Shown piece by piece: positions 38,171 to 51,500 of a DNA stretch of 64,000 bases. The notes beneath the pieces were generated by a model that ran no database searches, was not told the DNA's origin, and was given only the letters and a program-made list of their open reading frames with translations. Made by a program: the position numbers and the translations under genes. Every line of letters begins with the position of its first letter. Positions within the stretch are counted from its first letter, which is position 1. Origin of the DNA: Lathyrus oleraceus (taxonomy: Eukaryota; Streptophyta; Magnoliopsida; Fabales; Fabaceae). Location: assembly GCF_024323335.1 (NCBI RefSeq), contig NC_066585.1, positions 538,533,769 to 538,597,768 on the forward strand. Direction: 5' to 3'.

Positions 38171-40091
38171 ACATGCATCTGAGTTCTCATAACTCAACCA
38201 CGATCATTATTCAGATTCATGCAACATCGATCCCCAACCGGACCTACGTCTAGGCCAAGGCTTGGTTCACGCATGTCCGTATGATTCGACTTTCGCGGTG
38301 GATATCTGGTTCCCCTATGGGACTTAAACCCACTATTGAGAACCATCACTCGTATGGGACTTTACCCACTTTGAGTCTCTTTCACCGTATGGGCCTTATC
38401 CCACTTTGGTGTCCACCTTTCCCCCATGTCCGCCATGGTTGGGGCTCAAACCCAATTGAGGCTCGAATCACTGGTCACACATCCCAATGCTTACACGTCT
38501 AAGCATACCAATAGAGATGTGTACCACCACAGAAAAACACACATTCTGAATACATGATCGGTTTCGCAAATCATTGGTTCCACGAACCATAACAAATTCA
38601 TGAATCACAGGTGACTTCATTCACCATATTACACAAATAGTAACATGGCATGTTCCATACAATGCGTCTCATTCTTAATCATGGTAACAATTCGTCCACG
38701 ACCTCACATAAGCGTTGTACGAATGAATACCGTATTCTCATACATGTATCTCACATGTTCCATAACCTAGATTATCTTTCTAAGTTATTAATCAAATTAT
38801 TCTTCTAGGTTTCCTCACTCCTCTTTGTAAGGTTTTTAATCATGTTATTTCACCTTCCACATAACAACAATATTTAATTTTCATCATGATAAAATTCATG
38901 ACATTTATAAATCACATACTATTTTATAACATGGAACAATAATAATTGTCCTTTACTTTATCTTTAGTCATGTTATTTCACAATCAACCATGTTTAACAC
39001 CCATCAAAATAAAATTCATAGAATTTGTAAGACGCATAATACACTATAATATGATATCATAATAATAGCCTTTTTCATTATCTTACTAACGCATCCGTCC
39101 GCATCCAAAACGGAGTTATAACGCTCAATTAATTCATTAATCTATCTTAATCAAGATTTAGATTAATATTTATTCATTGCATAAGCATTCAACAACAACC
39201 TCTCTAGCCTAGTGGTAAGGCATGTACAATTTCAAGGAGGTCCTGGGTTCGAACCCTGTGTTAACCAGTTACCTTATACCGTTATCCATTTAACAAAGGG
39301 AAAAATTCCATTTTCCATTAATTCTCAGTAACCTCTTTCCTTAAATGACTCCTCTTTTATTTTCCTTTCAATATACCATTTTTACCTACTATTTTCACAT
39401 AACATGATTTTTCTCACAACAATCAACATGATATCAACACATAGCACGGATAGGGAGTATGAACACATCACAATTTACACAAACCCTAACCCCACAAATA
39501 TAGATCCTTTTTCCCCAAAGGCTAAAACTATCTAAGAACTCACCTAGTAGAAGAAGAAGATGAAGTTGGTGGTGATGAAGATGACATGGTGGTGGTGGTG
39601 GTGGTGGTTCCTTTCTCTTCTTCTCCTCTTCTTCCTCTTTTTCCTTTCCTCTTTCTTTCTCTTTCTCTTTTCCTCTTCTCTACTCTTCTCTTTCTTCTTT
39701 TCTTTCTTTCTGATAACTCTTTCTCTCTTTCTACCTACTCTTCTTATACTTTTCTTCTTCTTTCAATCTCTACCACACAATATATATATAATATATATAA
39801 TATCAAGTAATAATAAAAATATCTCAATTGATATTTCATCTTCCAGCACCAATTGACCAATTATTAATGTTACCAAAAATGTCCTCTCTTGTACTTATTA
39901 ATATTGGTCTATCTCTTTATTAATAATTAATCCCTTCAGAGTTCACTGGTTACTCTATTGGTCCCAATTGACAACATTTAGAGCACAAAGGAGCTCTAAT
40001 TGTTACAACTAACGAAAGATATAGTACACATGTACTCAATTGATCTCAACTAACAACTAATTGAGCATTTAAGGGAATATGGGATATTACA
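38171..40091 (-). mobile_element. Element B 5' LTR, right portion
   Basis: This continues the LTR of element B after the target duplication ACATG and matches 23293-24380 closely. It ends at 40091 with plus-strand GGGATATTACA (LTR start TGTAATATCCC on the minus strand), and satellite follows at once. It holds the SINE-like boxes (about 39203-39255) and a region absent from the other LTR (39260-40010) with a CT-rich stretch. Confidence 0.85.
39540..39770 (-). promoter_or_regulatory. GA-rich leader and possible short first exon in the LTR of element B
   Basis: On the minus strand a GA-rich tract of about 150 nt and a CCA repeat lead to an ATG at 39587. About 14 codons follow (MSSSSPPTSSSSST) and then AG|GTGAGT, a strong splice-donor match at about 39544. 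This resembles the 5' leader and first exon of a plant gene, or a transcribed LTR leader. The plus-strand ORF through the same DNA (a run of Trp followed by Leu/Phe/Ser) is only the translation of GGT and CT repeats. Function is not established. Confidence 0.35.
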
Positions 40092-40345
40092 TTCATCCTT
40101 AAGTAACAAAGTTAAAGTACTATAAATTAATGATTCATATTATATATAAATGGTTAATAAGTGATATTACATAATAAAACTCAATTTTATTTGTATTCAT
40201 CATATTCACATTGTATTATGGTATATTATATGTAAAAAAAAAAATTCTTCTCGATCACCAAATTTTAGGTTTCTTCATCACTAAGCAACATAGTAAAAAA
40301 ACTATAAATGAATGATTCATATTATATCTAAATGGGTAACAAGTT
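40092..40345. repeat. Short island of satellite between two copies of the LTR end
   Basis: About 254 bp of the 188-bp satellite (starting TTCATCCTTAAG). It is repeated with the same breakpoints at 40912-41165. Confidence 0.9.
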
Positions 40346-40911
40346 AATTCTCAGTAACCTCACCTAGTAGAAGAAGAAGATGAAGTTGGTGGTGATGAAG
40401 ATGACATGGTGGTGGTGGTGGTGGTGGTTCCTTCCTCTTCTTCTCCTCTTCTTCCTCTTTTTCCTTTCCTCTTTCTTTCTCTTTCTCTTTTCCTCTTCTC
40501 TACTCTTCTCTTTCTTCTTTTCTTTCTTTCTGATAACTCTTTCTCTCTTTCTACCTACTCTTCTTATACTTTTCTTCTTCTTTCAATCTCTACCACACAA
40601 TATATATATAATATATATAATATCAAGTAATAATAAAAATATCTCAATTGATATTTCATCTTCCAGCACCAATTGACCAATTATTAATGTTACCAAAAAT
40701 GTCCTCTCTTGTACTTATTAATATTGGTCTATCTCTTTATTAATAATTAATCCCTTCAGAGTTCACTGGTTACTCTATTGGTCCCAATTGACAACATTTA
40801 GAGCACAAAGGAGCTCTAATTGTTACAACTAACGAAAGATATAGTACACATGTACTCAATTGATCTCAACTAACAACTAATTGAGCATTTAAGGGAATAT
40901 GGGATATTACA
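40344..40911 (-). mobile_element. Second copy of the element B LTR end (820-bp tandem duplication)
   Basis: The LTR segment 39539-40091 and the following satellite recur 820 bp downstream (40359-40911 and onward) with one substitution noticed (39612 against 40432) and poly-A length changes. The left edge of the second copy carries an 18-bp piece (TTAATTCTCAGTAACCTC) that otherwise lies at 39318-39335, so the junction is composite. Confidence 0.9.
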
Positions 40912-43900
40912 TTCATCCTTAAGTAACAAAGTTAAAGTACTATAAATTAATGATTCATATTATATATAAATGGTTAATAAGTGATATTACATAATAAAAC
41001 TCAATTTTATTTGTATTCATCATATTCACATTGTATTATGGTATATTATATGTAAAAAAAAAAAAATTCTTCTCGATCACCAAATTTTAGGTTTCTTCAT
41101 CACTAAGCAACATAGTAAAAAAACTATAAATGAATGATTCATATTATATCTAAATGGGTAACAAGTTAATTTAATTAATCAAGATCAATATTATTTGTAT
41201 TCGGCATATTCACATTGTATTATGGTATATAATATGTAAATAAATTCAACAATTTTCTTCTCCATCACCAAATTTTACGTTTCTTCATCACTAAGTAACA
41301 AAGTTAAAGGGCTATAAATTAATGATTCAAATTATATATAAATAATTAAAAACTAGATTTACATAATAAAGCTCAATATTATTTGTATTCGTCATATTCA
41401 TATTTAATTATGGTATATTATATGTAAAAAAGAATTTAATATTTTTTTATCCATCACCAAATTTTAGGTTTCTTCATCCCTAAGCAACAAAGTTAAAAAA
41501 CTATAAATGAATGATTCATATTTTATACAAATCGGTAACAAGTGAATTTACATAATCAAGATCAACATTATTCGTATTCGGCATATTCACATTGTATTAT
41601 GGTATATTATATGTAAATAAATTCATTAATTTTCTTCTTCATCATCAAATTCTAGGTTTCTTCATCACTAAGTAACAAAGTTGAAGGACTATAAATTAAT
41701 TATTCATATTATATATAAATGGTTAATAAGTGAAATTACGTAATAAAGATCAATTGTAATTGTATTTGTCATATTCACACTGTATTATGGTATATTATAT
41801 GTAAAAAAAAACTCAATATTTTTCTTCTCCATCACCAAATTTTAGGTTTCTTAATCACTAAGAAACAAAGTTAAAAAAATTTAAATGAATGATTCATATT
41901 ATATGTCAATGGGCAACAACTGAAACTACATAATCAAGATCAATATTATTTGTATTCGGCATATTCACATTGTATTACGCTATACTATATATAAATAAAG
42001 GATATAATTTTCATCTCCATCACCAAAATTTAGGTTTCTTCATCCCTAAGTAACAAAGTTAAAGTACTATAAATTAATGATTCATATTATATATAAATGG
42101 TTAATAAGTGAAATTATATAATAACACTCAATTTTATTTGTATTTGTCATATTCACATTGTATTATGGTATAATATATGTAAAAAAAATTAATATTTTTC
42201 TTCTTGATAACCAAATTTTAGGTTTCTTCATCACTAAGCAACAAAGTGAAAAAACTATAAATGAATGATTCATATTATATATAAATGGGTAACAAGTGAA
42301 ATTACATAATCAAGATCAATATTATTTGTATTCGGCATATTCACATTGTATTATGGTATATTATACATAAATAAATTGAATAATTTTCTTCTCCATCACC
42401 AAATTTTAGGTTTCTTCATCACCAAGTAACAAAATTAAAGGACTATAAATTAATGATTCATATTATATATAAATGGTTAATAAGTGAAATTACGTAATAA
42501 AGCTCAATATTATTTGTATTCATCATATTCACATTGTATTATGGTATATTATATGTAAAAAAAATTAATATTTTTTTCTCCATCACCAAATTTTAGGTTT
42601 CTTCATCACTAAGCAACAAAGTGAAAAAAACTATAAATGAATGATTCATATTATATATAAATTGGTAACAAGTGAAATTACATAATCCAGATCAATACTA
42701 TTTGTATTCGGCATATTCACATTGTATTATGGTATATTATGTGTAAATAAATTCAATAATTTTCTTCTCCATCACCAAATTTTAGGTTTCTTCATCACTA
42801 AGTAACAAAGTTGAAGTACTATAAATGAATGATTCATATTATATATAAATGGGTAACAAGTGAAATTACATAATCAAGACCAATATTATTTGTATTCGCC
42901 ATATTCTCGTTGTATTATGGTATATTATATGTAAAAAAACACTCAATATTTTTCTTCTCCATCACCTAATTTTAGGTTTCTTCATCTCTAAGAAACAAAT
43001 TTAAAAAACTTATAAATGAATGATTCATATTATATATAAATGGCTAACAACTGAAACTACATAATCAAGATCAATATTATTTGTATTCGGTATATTCACA
43101 TTGTATTATGGTATACTATATGTAAATAAATGATATGATTTTCTTCTCCATCACCAAATTTTAGGTTTCTTCAAATAAATTCAATAATTTTCTTCTCCAT
43201 CACAAAATTTAGGTTTCTTCATCACTAAGTAACAAAGTTGAAGGACTATAAATTTATTATTCATATTATATATAAATGGTTAATAAGTGAAATTACCTAA
43301 TAAAACTCAATATTATTTGTATTCGCCATATTCACATTGTATTATGGTATATTATATGTAAAAAAAACTCAATATTTTTGTTCTCCATCACCAAATTTTA
43401 GGTTTCTTCAATACTAACAAACAAAGTTAAAAAACTATAAATGAATGATTCATATTATATATAAATGGGTAACAGCCGAAACTACATAATCAAGATCAAT
43501 ATTATTTGTATTCGGCATATTCATATTGTATTATGGTATATTATATGTAAATAAATTCTATAATTTCCTTCTCCATCACCAAATTTTAGGTTTCTTCATC
43601 ACTAAGCAACAAAGTTAAAAAACTATAAATGAATGATTCATATTATATATAAATAGGTAACAAGTGAATTTACATAATCAAGATCAACATTATTCGTATT
43701 CGGCATATTCACATTGTATTATGGTATATTATATGTAAATAAATTCATTAATTTTCTTCTCCATCATTAAATTTTAGGTTTCTTCATCACTAAGTAACAA
43801 AGTTGAAGGACTATAAATTAATGATTCATATTATATATAAATGCTTAATAAGTGAAATTACATAATAAAACTCAATATTATTTGTATTCGCCATATTCAC

Positions 43901-45139
43901 ATTGTATTATGGTATATTATATGTAAAAAAAACCTCAATATTTTTCTTCTCCATCACCAAATTTTAGGTTTCTTCAACCCTAAGAAACAAAGTTTAAAAA
44001 CTATAAATGAATGATTTATATTATATATAAATGGGTAACAACTTAAACTACATAATCAAGATCAATATTATTTGTATTCAGCATATTTACATTGTATTAT
44101 GGTATATTATATGTAAAAAAACTCAATATTTTTCTTCTCCATCACCAAAATTTAGGTTTCTCCTACCCTAAGAAACAAAGTTAAAAAACTATCAATGAAT
44201 GATTCATATTATATATAAATGGGTAACAACTGAAACTACATAATCAAGATCAATATTATTTGTATTCAGCATATTTACATTGTATTATGGTATATAATAT
44301 GTAAATAAATTCTATAATTTCCTTCTCCATCACCAAATTTTAGGTTTCTTCATCACTAAGTAACAAATTTGAAGGATTATAAATTAATGATTCATATTAT
44401 ATATAAAAGGTTAATAAGTGAAATTAAGCAATAAAGCTTAATTATGATTGTATTTGTCATATTCACACTGTAATATGGTATATTATATGTAAAAAATATT
44501 ATTATTTTCTTCTCCACCACCCAATTTTAGATGTCTTCATCACTAAGCAACAAAGTGAAAAAAAATAAATGACTGATTCATATTATATATAAATGGGTAA
44601 CAACTTAAATTACATAATCAAGATCAATATTATTTATATTTGGCATATTCACATTGTATTATGGTATATAATATGTAAATAAATTCAATAATTTTCTTCT
44701 CCATCACAAAATTTTAGGTTTCTTCATCCTTAAGTAACAAATTTAAAGTACTATAAATTAATGATTCATATTATATATAAATGGTTAATAAGTGAAATTA
44801 TATAATAAAACTCAATTTTATTTGTATTCGTCATATTCACATTGTATTATGGTATATTATATGTAAAAAAAAATATTTTTCTTCTCGATGACCAAATTTT
44901 TGGTTTCTTCATCACTAAGCAACATAGTAAAAAAACTATAAATGAATGGTTCATATTATATCTAAATGGGTAACAAGTAAATTTACATAATCAAGATCAA
45001 TATTATTTGTATTCGGCATATTCACATTGTATTATGGTATATAATATGTAAATAAATTCAATAATTTTCTTCTCAACACCAAATTTTACGTTTCTTCATC
45101 ACTAAGTAACAAAGTTAAAGGACTATAAATTACTTATTC

Positions 45140-45143
<4 letters not shown>

Positions 45144-45233
<90 letters not shown>
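45144..45233. repeat. (AT)n microsatellite inside a satellite monomer, copy 1
   Basis: About 90 bp of pure AT, expanded from the TATTATATATA segment of the monomer. Confidence 0.95.
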
Positions 45234-45237
<4 letters not shown>

Positions 45238-48200
45238 ACAACTAGATTTACATAATAAAGCTCAATATTATTTGTATTCGGCATATTCACATTGTATTAC
45301 GCTATACTATATATAAATAAAGGATATAATTTTCATCTCCATCACCAAAATTTAGGTTTCTTCATCCCTAAGTAACAAAGTTAAAGTACTATAAATTAAT
45401 GATTCATATTATATATAAATGGTTAATAAGTGAAATTATATAATAACACTCAATTTTATTTGTATTTGTCATATTCACATTGTATTATGGTATAATATAT
45501 GTAAAAAAAATTAATATTTTTCTTCTTGATAACCAAATTTTAGGTTTCTTCATCACTAAGCAACAAAGTGAAAAAACTATAAATGAATGATTCATATTAT
45601 ATATAAATGGGTAACAAGTGAAATTACATAATCAAGATCAATATTATTTGTATTCGGCATATTCACATTGTATTATGGTATATTATACATAAATAAATTG
45701 AATAATTTTCTTCTCCATCACCAAATTTTAGGTTTCTTCATCACCAAGTAACAAAATTAAAGGACTATAAATTAATGATTCATATTATATATAAATGGTT
45801 AATAAGTGAAATTACGTAATAAAGCTCAATATTATTTGTATTCATCATATTCACATTGTATTATGGTATATTATATGTAAAAAAAATTAATATTTTTTTC
45901 TCCATCACCAAATTTTAGGTTTCTTCATCACTAAGCAACAAAGTGAAAAAAACTATAAATGAATGATTCATATTATATATAAATTGGTAACAAGTGAAAT
46001 TACATAATCCAGATCAATACTATTTGTATTCGGCATATTCACATTGTATTATGGTATATTATGTGTAAATAAATTCAATAATTTTCTTCTCCATCACCAA
46101 ATTTTAGGTTTCTTCATCACTAAGTAACAAAGTTGAAGTACTATAAATGAATGATTCATATTATATATAAATGGGTAACAAGTGAAATTACATAATCAAG
46201 ACCAATATTATTTGTATTCGCCATATTCTCGTTGTATTATGGTATATTATATGTAAAAAAACACTCAATATTTTTCTTCTCCATCACCTAATTTTAGGTT
46301 TCTTCATCTCTAAGAAACAAATTTAAAAAACTTATAAATGAATGATTCATATTATATATAAATGGCTAACAACTGAAACTACATAATCAAGATCAATATT
46401 ATTTGTATTCGGTATATTCACATTGTATTATGGTATACTATATGTAAATAAATGATATGATTTTCTTCTCCATCACCAAATTTTAGGTTTCTTCAAATAA
46501 ATTCAATAATTTTCTTCTCCATCACAAAATTTTAGGTTTCTTCATCACTAAGTAACAAAGTTGAAGGACTATAAATTTATTATTCATATTATATATAAAT
46601 GGTTAATAAGTGAAATTACCTAATAAAACTCAATATTATTTGTATTCGCCATATTCACATTGTATTATGGTATATTATATGTAAAAAAAACTCAATATTT
46701 TTGTTCTCCATCACCAAATTTTAGGTTTCTTCAATACTAACAAACAAAGTTAAAAAACTATAAATGAATGATTCATATTATATATAAATGGGTAACAGCC
46801 GAAACTACATAATCAAGATCAATATTATTTGTATTCGGCATATTCATATTGTATTATGGTATATTATATGTAAATAAATTCTATAATTTCCTTCTCCATC
46901 ACCAAATTTTAGGTTTCTTCATCACTAAGCAACAAAGTTAAAAAACTATAAATGAATGATTCATATTATATATAAATAGGTAACAAGTGAATTTACATAA
47001 TCAAGATCAACATTATTCGTATTCGGCATATTCACATTGTATTATGGTATATTATATGTAAATAAATTCATTAATTTTCTTCTCCATCATTAAATTTTAG
47101 GTTTCTTCATCACTAAGTAACAAAGTTGAAGGACTATAAATTAATGATTCATATTATATATAAATGCTTAATAAGTGAAATTACATAATAAAACTCAATA
47201 TTATTTGTATTCGCCATATTCACATTGTATTATGGTATATTATATGTAAAAAAAACCTCAATATTTTTCTTCTCCATCACCAAATTTTAGGTTTCTTCAA
47301 CCCTAAGAAACAAAGTTTAAAAACTATAAATGAATGATTTATATTATATATAAATGGGTAACAACTTAAACTACATAATCAAGATCAATATTATTTGTAT
47401 TCAGCATATTTACATTGTATTATGGTATATTATATGTAAAAAAACTCAATATTTTTCTTCTCCATCACCAAAATTTAGGTTTCTCCTACCCTAAGAAACA
47501 AAGTTAAAAAACTATCAATGAATGATTCATATTATATATAAATGGGTAACAACTGAAACTACATAATCAAGATCAATATTATTTGTATTCAGCATATTTA
47601 CATTGTATTATGGTATATAATATGTAAATAAATTCTATAATTTCCTTCTCCATCACCAAATTTTAGGTTTCTTCATCACTAAGTAACAAATTTGAAGGAT
47701 TATAAATTAATGATTCATATTATATATAAAAGGTTAATAAGTGAAATTAAGCAATAAAGCTTAATTATGATTGTATTTGTCATATTCACACTGTAATATG
47801 GTATATTATATGTAAAAAATATTATTATTTTCTTCTCCACCACCCAATTTTAGATGTCTTCATCACTAAGCAACAAAGTGAAAAAAAATAAATGACTGAT
47901 TCATATTATATATAAATGGGTAACAACTTAAATTACATAATCAAGATCAATATTATTTATATTTGGCATATTCACATTGTATTATGGTATATAATATGTA
48001 AATAAATTCAATAATTTTCTTCTCCATCACAAAATTTTAGGTTTCTTCATCCTTAAGTAACAAATTTAAAGTACTATAAATTAATGATTCATATTATATA
48101 TAAATGGTTAATAAGTGAAATTATATAATAAAACTCAATTTTATTTGTATTCGTCATATTCACATTGTATTATGGTATATTATATGTAAAAAAAAATATT

Positions 48201-48462
48201 TTTCTTCTCGATGACCAAATTTTTGGTTTCTTCATCACTAAGCAACATAGTAAAAAAACTATAAATGAATGGTTCATATTATATCTAAATGGGTAACAAG
48301 TAAATTTACATAATCAAGATCAATATTATTTGTATTCGGCATATTCACATTGTATTATGGTATATAATATGTAAATAAATTCAATAATTTTCTTCTCAAC
48401 ACCAAATTTTACGTTTCTTCATCACTAAGTAACAAAGTTAAAGGACTATAAATTACTTATTC

Positions 48463-48466
<4 letters not shown>

Positions 48467-48544
<78 letters not shown>
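48467..48544. repeat. (AT)n microsatellite inside a satellite monomer, copy 2
   Basis: About 78 bp of pure AT, the partner of the tract at 45144 in the 3.32-kb duplication. Confidence 0.95.
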
Positions 48545-48548
<4 letters not shown>

Positions 48549-51500
48549 ACAACTAGATTTACATAATAAAGCTCAATATTATTTGTATTCGTCATATTCA
48601 CATTTAATTATGGTATTTTATATGTAAAAAAGAATTTAATATTTTTTTATCTATCACCAAATTTTAGATTTCTTCATCACTAAGCAACAAAGTTAAAAAA
48701 CTATAAATGAATGATTCATATTTTATATAAATAGGTAACAAGTGAATTTACATAATCAAGATCAACATTTTTCGTATTCGGCATATTCACATTGTATTAT
48801 GGTATATTATAAGTAAATAAATTCATTAATTTTCTTCTTCATCATCAAATTCTAGGCTTCTTCATCACTAAGTAACAAAGTTGAAGGACTATAAATTAAT
48901 TATTCATACTATATATAAATTGTTAATAACTGAAATTACCTAATAAAGATCAATTGTAATTGTATTTGTCATATTCACATTGTATTATGGTATATTATAT
49001 GTTAAAAAAACTCAATATTTTCTTCTCCATCACCAAATTTTAGGTTTCTTAATCACTAAGAAACAAAGTTAAAAAAACTTTAAATGAATGATTCATATTA
49101 TATATAAATGGGCAACAACTGAAACTACATAATCAAGATCAATATTATTTTTATTCGGCATATTCACATTGTATTACGCTATACTATATATAAATAAATG
49201 ATATAATTTTCATCTCCATCACCAAATTTTAGGTTTCTTCAGCACTAAGTAACAAATTTAAAGGATTATAAATTAATGATTCATATTATATATAAACGGT
49301 TAATAAGTGAAATTACGTAATAAAGCTCAATTATAATTGTATCTGTCATATTCACACTGTATTATGGTATATTATATGTGAAAAAAAAATATTTTCTTCT
49401 CCATCACCAAATTTTAGGTTTCTTCATCCCTAAGTAGCAAAGTTAAAGTACTATAAATTAATGATTCATATTATATATAAATGGTTAATAAGTGAATTTA
49501 CATAAAGGACTAAGCAACAAAGTGGAAAAACTATAAATGAATGATTCATATTATATATAAATGGGTAACAAGTGAAATTACATAATCAAGATCAATATTA
49601 TTTGTATTCGGCATATTCACATTTTATTATGGTATATTATATGTAAATAAATTCAATAATTTTCTTCTCCATCACCAAATTTTAGGTTTCTTCATCACTA
49701 AGTAACATAGTTAAAGGACTATAAATGAATGATTCATATTATATATAAATGGGTAACAACTGAAATTACATAATCAAGATCAATATTATTTGTATTCGTC
49801 ATATTCACATTGTATTATGGTATATTATATGTAAAAAAAAAACTTAATATTTTTCTTCTCCATCACCATATTTTAAGGTTTTTTCATCACTAAGCAACAA
49901 AGTGAAAAAGCTATAGATGAGAGATTTATATTATATATAAATAGGTAGCAAGTGAAATTACATAATCAAGATCAATATTATTTCTATTCGGCATATTCAC
50001 AATGTATTATGGTATATTATATGTAAATAAATTCAATAATTTTCTTCTCCATCACAAAAAATTTAGGTTCTCCATCACTAAGTAACAAAGTTAAAGGACT
50101 ATAATTTAATGATTCATAATATATATAAATGGTTAATAAGCGAAATTACATAATAAAACTCATTTTTTTTGTATTCGTCGTATTCACATTGTATTATGGT
50201 ATATTATATGGAAAAAATTTAATATTTTTCTTCTCGATCACCAAATTTTAGGTTTCTTCATCACTAAGCAACAAATTGAAAAAACTATAAATGAATGATT
50301 TATATTATATATAAATGGGTAACAAGTGAAATTACATAATCAAGATCAATATTATTTGTATTCGGCATATTCACATTGTATTATGCTATACTATATATAA
50401 ATAAATTCTATAATTTTCTTCTCCATCACCAAATTTTAAGTTTCTTCATCACTAAGTAACAAATTTAAAGGATTATAAATTAATGATTCATATTATATAT
50501 AAACGGTTAATAAGTGATATTACGTAATAAAGTTCAATTATAATTGTATTTGTCATATTCACACTGTATTATGGTATATTATATGTAAAAAAAAATTAAT
50601 ATTTTCTTCTCCATCACCAAAAATTTAGGTTTCTTCATCACTAATCAACAAAGTTAAAAATATATAAATGAATGATTCATATTATATATAAATGGTAACT
50701 ACTGAAATTACATAATCAAGATCAATATTATTTGTATTCGGCAGATTCACATTTTATTATGGTATATAATATGTAAATGAATTCAATAATTTTCTTCTCC
50801 AACACCAAATTTTAGGTTTCTTCATCCCTAAGTAACAAAGTTAAAGTACTATAAATTAATGATTCATATTATATATAAATGGTTAATAAGTGAAATTATA
50901 TAATAAAACTCAATTTTATTTGTATTCGTCATATTCACATTGTATTATGGTATACAATATGTAAAAAAAATTAATATTTTTCTTCTCGATCACCAAATTT
51001 TAGGTTTCCTCATCACTAAGCAACAAAGTGAAAAAACTATAAATGAATGATTCCTATTATATATAAATGGGTAACAAGTGGAATTATATAATCAAGTTCA
51101 ATATTATTCGTATTCGGCATATTCACATTGTACTAAGGTATATTATACGTAAATAAATTGAATAACTGTCTTCTCCATCACCAAATTTTAGGTTTCTTCA
51201 TCACCAAGTAACAAAATTAAAGGACTATAAATTAATGATTCATATTATATATGAATGGTTAATAAGTGAAATTATGTAATAAAGCTCAATATTATTTGTA
51301 TTCATCATATTCACATTGTATTATGGTATATTATATGTAAAAAAAAATTAATATTTTTTTCTCCATCACCAAATTTTAGGTTTCTTCATCATTAAGCAAC
51401 AAAGCCAAAAAAAATTATAAATGAATGATTCATATTATATATAAATGGGTAACAAGTGAAATTACATAATCAAGACCAATATTATTTCTATTCGGCATAT

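Larger units (their letters stand above)
41940..48591. repeat. 3.32-kb near-identical tandem duplication within array 2
   Basis: Copy 1 (41940-45281) and copy 2 (45262-48591) match with an offset of 3322-3323 bp. The differences I could see are one extra T (cacaaaattt at 43200 against cacaaaatttt at 46521) and the length of the AT tract near the end. The breakpoints share about 20 bp (TCAATATTATTTGTATTCG) at the same place in the monomer, as expected of in-register unequal exchange. Confidence 0.9.

Noticed and set aside
39560..40676. ORFs of about 98 codons with runs of Trp or Val and then Leu/Phe/Ser (two copies)
   Set aside because: They are translations of GGT and CT-rich simple sequence. 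The second copy exists because of the 820-bp duplication, and there is no protein-like composition.
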